A DNA stretch of 64,000 nt from Limnobaculum zhutongyuii. Lineage in GTDB: Bacteria > Pseudomonadota > Gammaproteobacteria > Enterobacterales > Enterobacteriaceae. The stretch spans positions 3,933,501 to 3,997,500 of the forward strand of contig NZ_CP034752.1 of assembly GCF_004295645.1 (NCBI RefSeq), given 5' to 3'. The translations under genes and the position numbers were made by a program. Under the pieces are notes generated by a model. That model was not told the origin of the DNA. It made no database searches and saw only the letters and a list, made by a program, of their open reading frames with translations. Numbering within the stretch: position 1 is the first letter of the stretch; every line of letters begins with the position of its first letter. This document shows, in pieces, positions 63,624 through 64,000 of this stretch.

Positions 63624-63635
63624 TGTTAAAGAGCA
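63624..63635 (-). promoter_or_regulatory. boxA in the 16S-23S spacer
   Basis: TGCTCTTTAACA on the minus strand, identical to the rRNA boxA antitermination element that binds NusB/NusE. It lies in the spacer between tRNA-Glu and 23S. SuhB, encoded at 30833, is part of this complex. Confidence 0.92.
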
Positions 63636-63709
63636 AATATCTCAAACATGGCTCAGTAAGCCAGTTTTGAGATATTCATCGACAATGTCTTTCACCCATT
63701 ATCAGCAAG

Positions 63710-63785
63710 TGGCGTCCCCTAGGGGATTCGAACCCCTGTTACCGCCGTGAAAGGGCGGTGTCCTAGGCCTCTAGACGAAGGGGAC
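63710..63785 (-). tRNA. gltT: tRNA-Glu (anticodon TTC)
   Basis: 76 bases from GTCCCCTTCGTCTAGAGG to the encoded CCA end. The anticodon loop CTTTCAC gives TTC. It is the spacer tRNA of the rRNA operon, the same as in the E. coli rrnG position (gltW). The gene symbol is only by analogy. Confidence 0.97.
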
Positions 63786-63876
63786 ACAGATATGTCAGCT
63801 TCGCAGACGCTTTGCTCTCTTTTTATTTCATCAGACAATCTGTGTGGACACTGCACGCAACTGCATATCTTTCAGG

Positions 63877-64000
<124 letters not shown>

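Overview
This window is about 64 kb of core chromosome from a gamma-proteobacterium of the order Enterobacterales. Gene order follows the E. coli der/bamB - hisS - ispG - rodZ - rlmN - ndk - pbpC - yfhM - pepB - isc - suhB - glyA/hmp - glnB - glrRK - purL - mltF - tadA - pssA - rrn backbone, and most proteins look very close to the E. coli versions. Several differences point to a lineage nearer Yersinia or the Budvicia/Pragia group than Escherichia: pilW lies between rodZ and rlmN, a glutamine-dependent nadE lies between glrR and glnB, sseA and kgtP are absent, and the acpS/pdxJ/era/rnc block is not next to yfhL. The genus is inferred from synteny only.

Layout. 1-3.6 kb: a zinc-ribbon protein, an AEC permease and a divergent Kef-type K+/H+ antiporter with a short upstream reading frame. 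3.6-12.6 kb: a leftward cluster rlmN, pilW, rodZ, ispG, hisS, yfgM, bamB, der covering rRNA/tRNA methylation, cell shape, isoprenoids, translation, outer-membrane assembly and ribosome assembly. 13-21.5 kb: ndk, then pbpC and the alpha-2-macroglobulin gene yfhM, separated by unusual structured intergenic repeats. 21.6-29.8 kb: an sseB-like gene, pepB and the complete isc iron-sulfur operon (iscR, S, U, A, hscB, hscA, fdx, iscX) with two IscR sites upstream. 29.9-35.3 kb: trmJ and suhB (boxA in its leader), an unrecognised gene, and a leftward four-gene group rhodanese - DUF1007 - NicO-type metal transporter - ugpQ. 35.4-38.2 kb: glyA (PurR box) divergent from hmp (NsrR and FNR sites).

38.3-45.1 kb: glrK-qseG-glrR-nadE-glnB, preceded by the small RNA gene glmY with a sigma-54 promoter and three GlrR sites. 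GlrK/GlrR therefore sits beside its main known target, which controls amino-sugar synthesis. 45.1-51.5 kb: purL (PurR box; a long palindrome fills its mRNA leader), mltF and tadA. 51.5-58.5 kb: pgpC, an AraC regulator plus LysE-type exporter, yfhL, yfiF, trxC, tapT and pssA. 58.7-60.1 kb: a cyclohexadienyl-dehydratase-like periplasmic protein and an unknown secreted protein. 60.3-64 kb: a leftward rRNA operon (5S, 23S, tRNA-Glu, 3' end of 16S), truncated by the window edge.

No prophage, insertion sequence, CRISPR array or defence system was recognised. The best leads for something new are non-coding: the purL leader palindrome, the long 3' part of the glmY transcription unit, a pair of CCGGCCG-bounded repeats 44 kb apart, and structured elements flanking pbpC.
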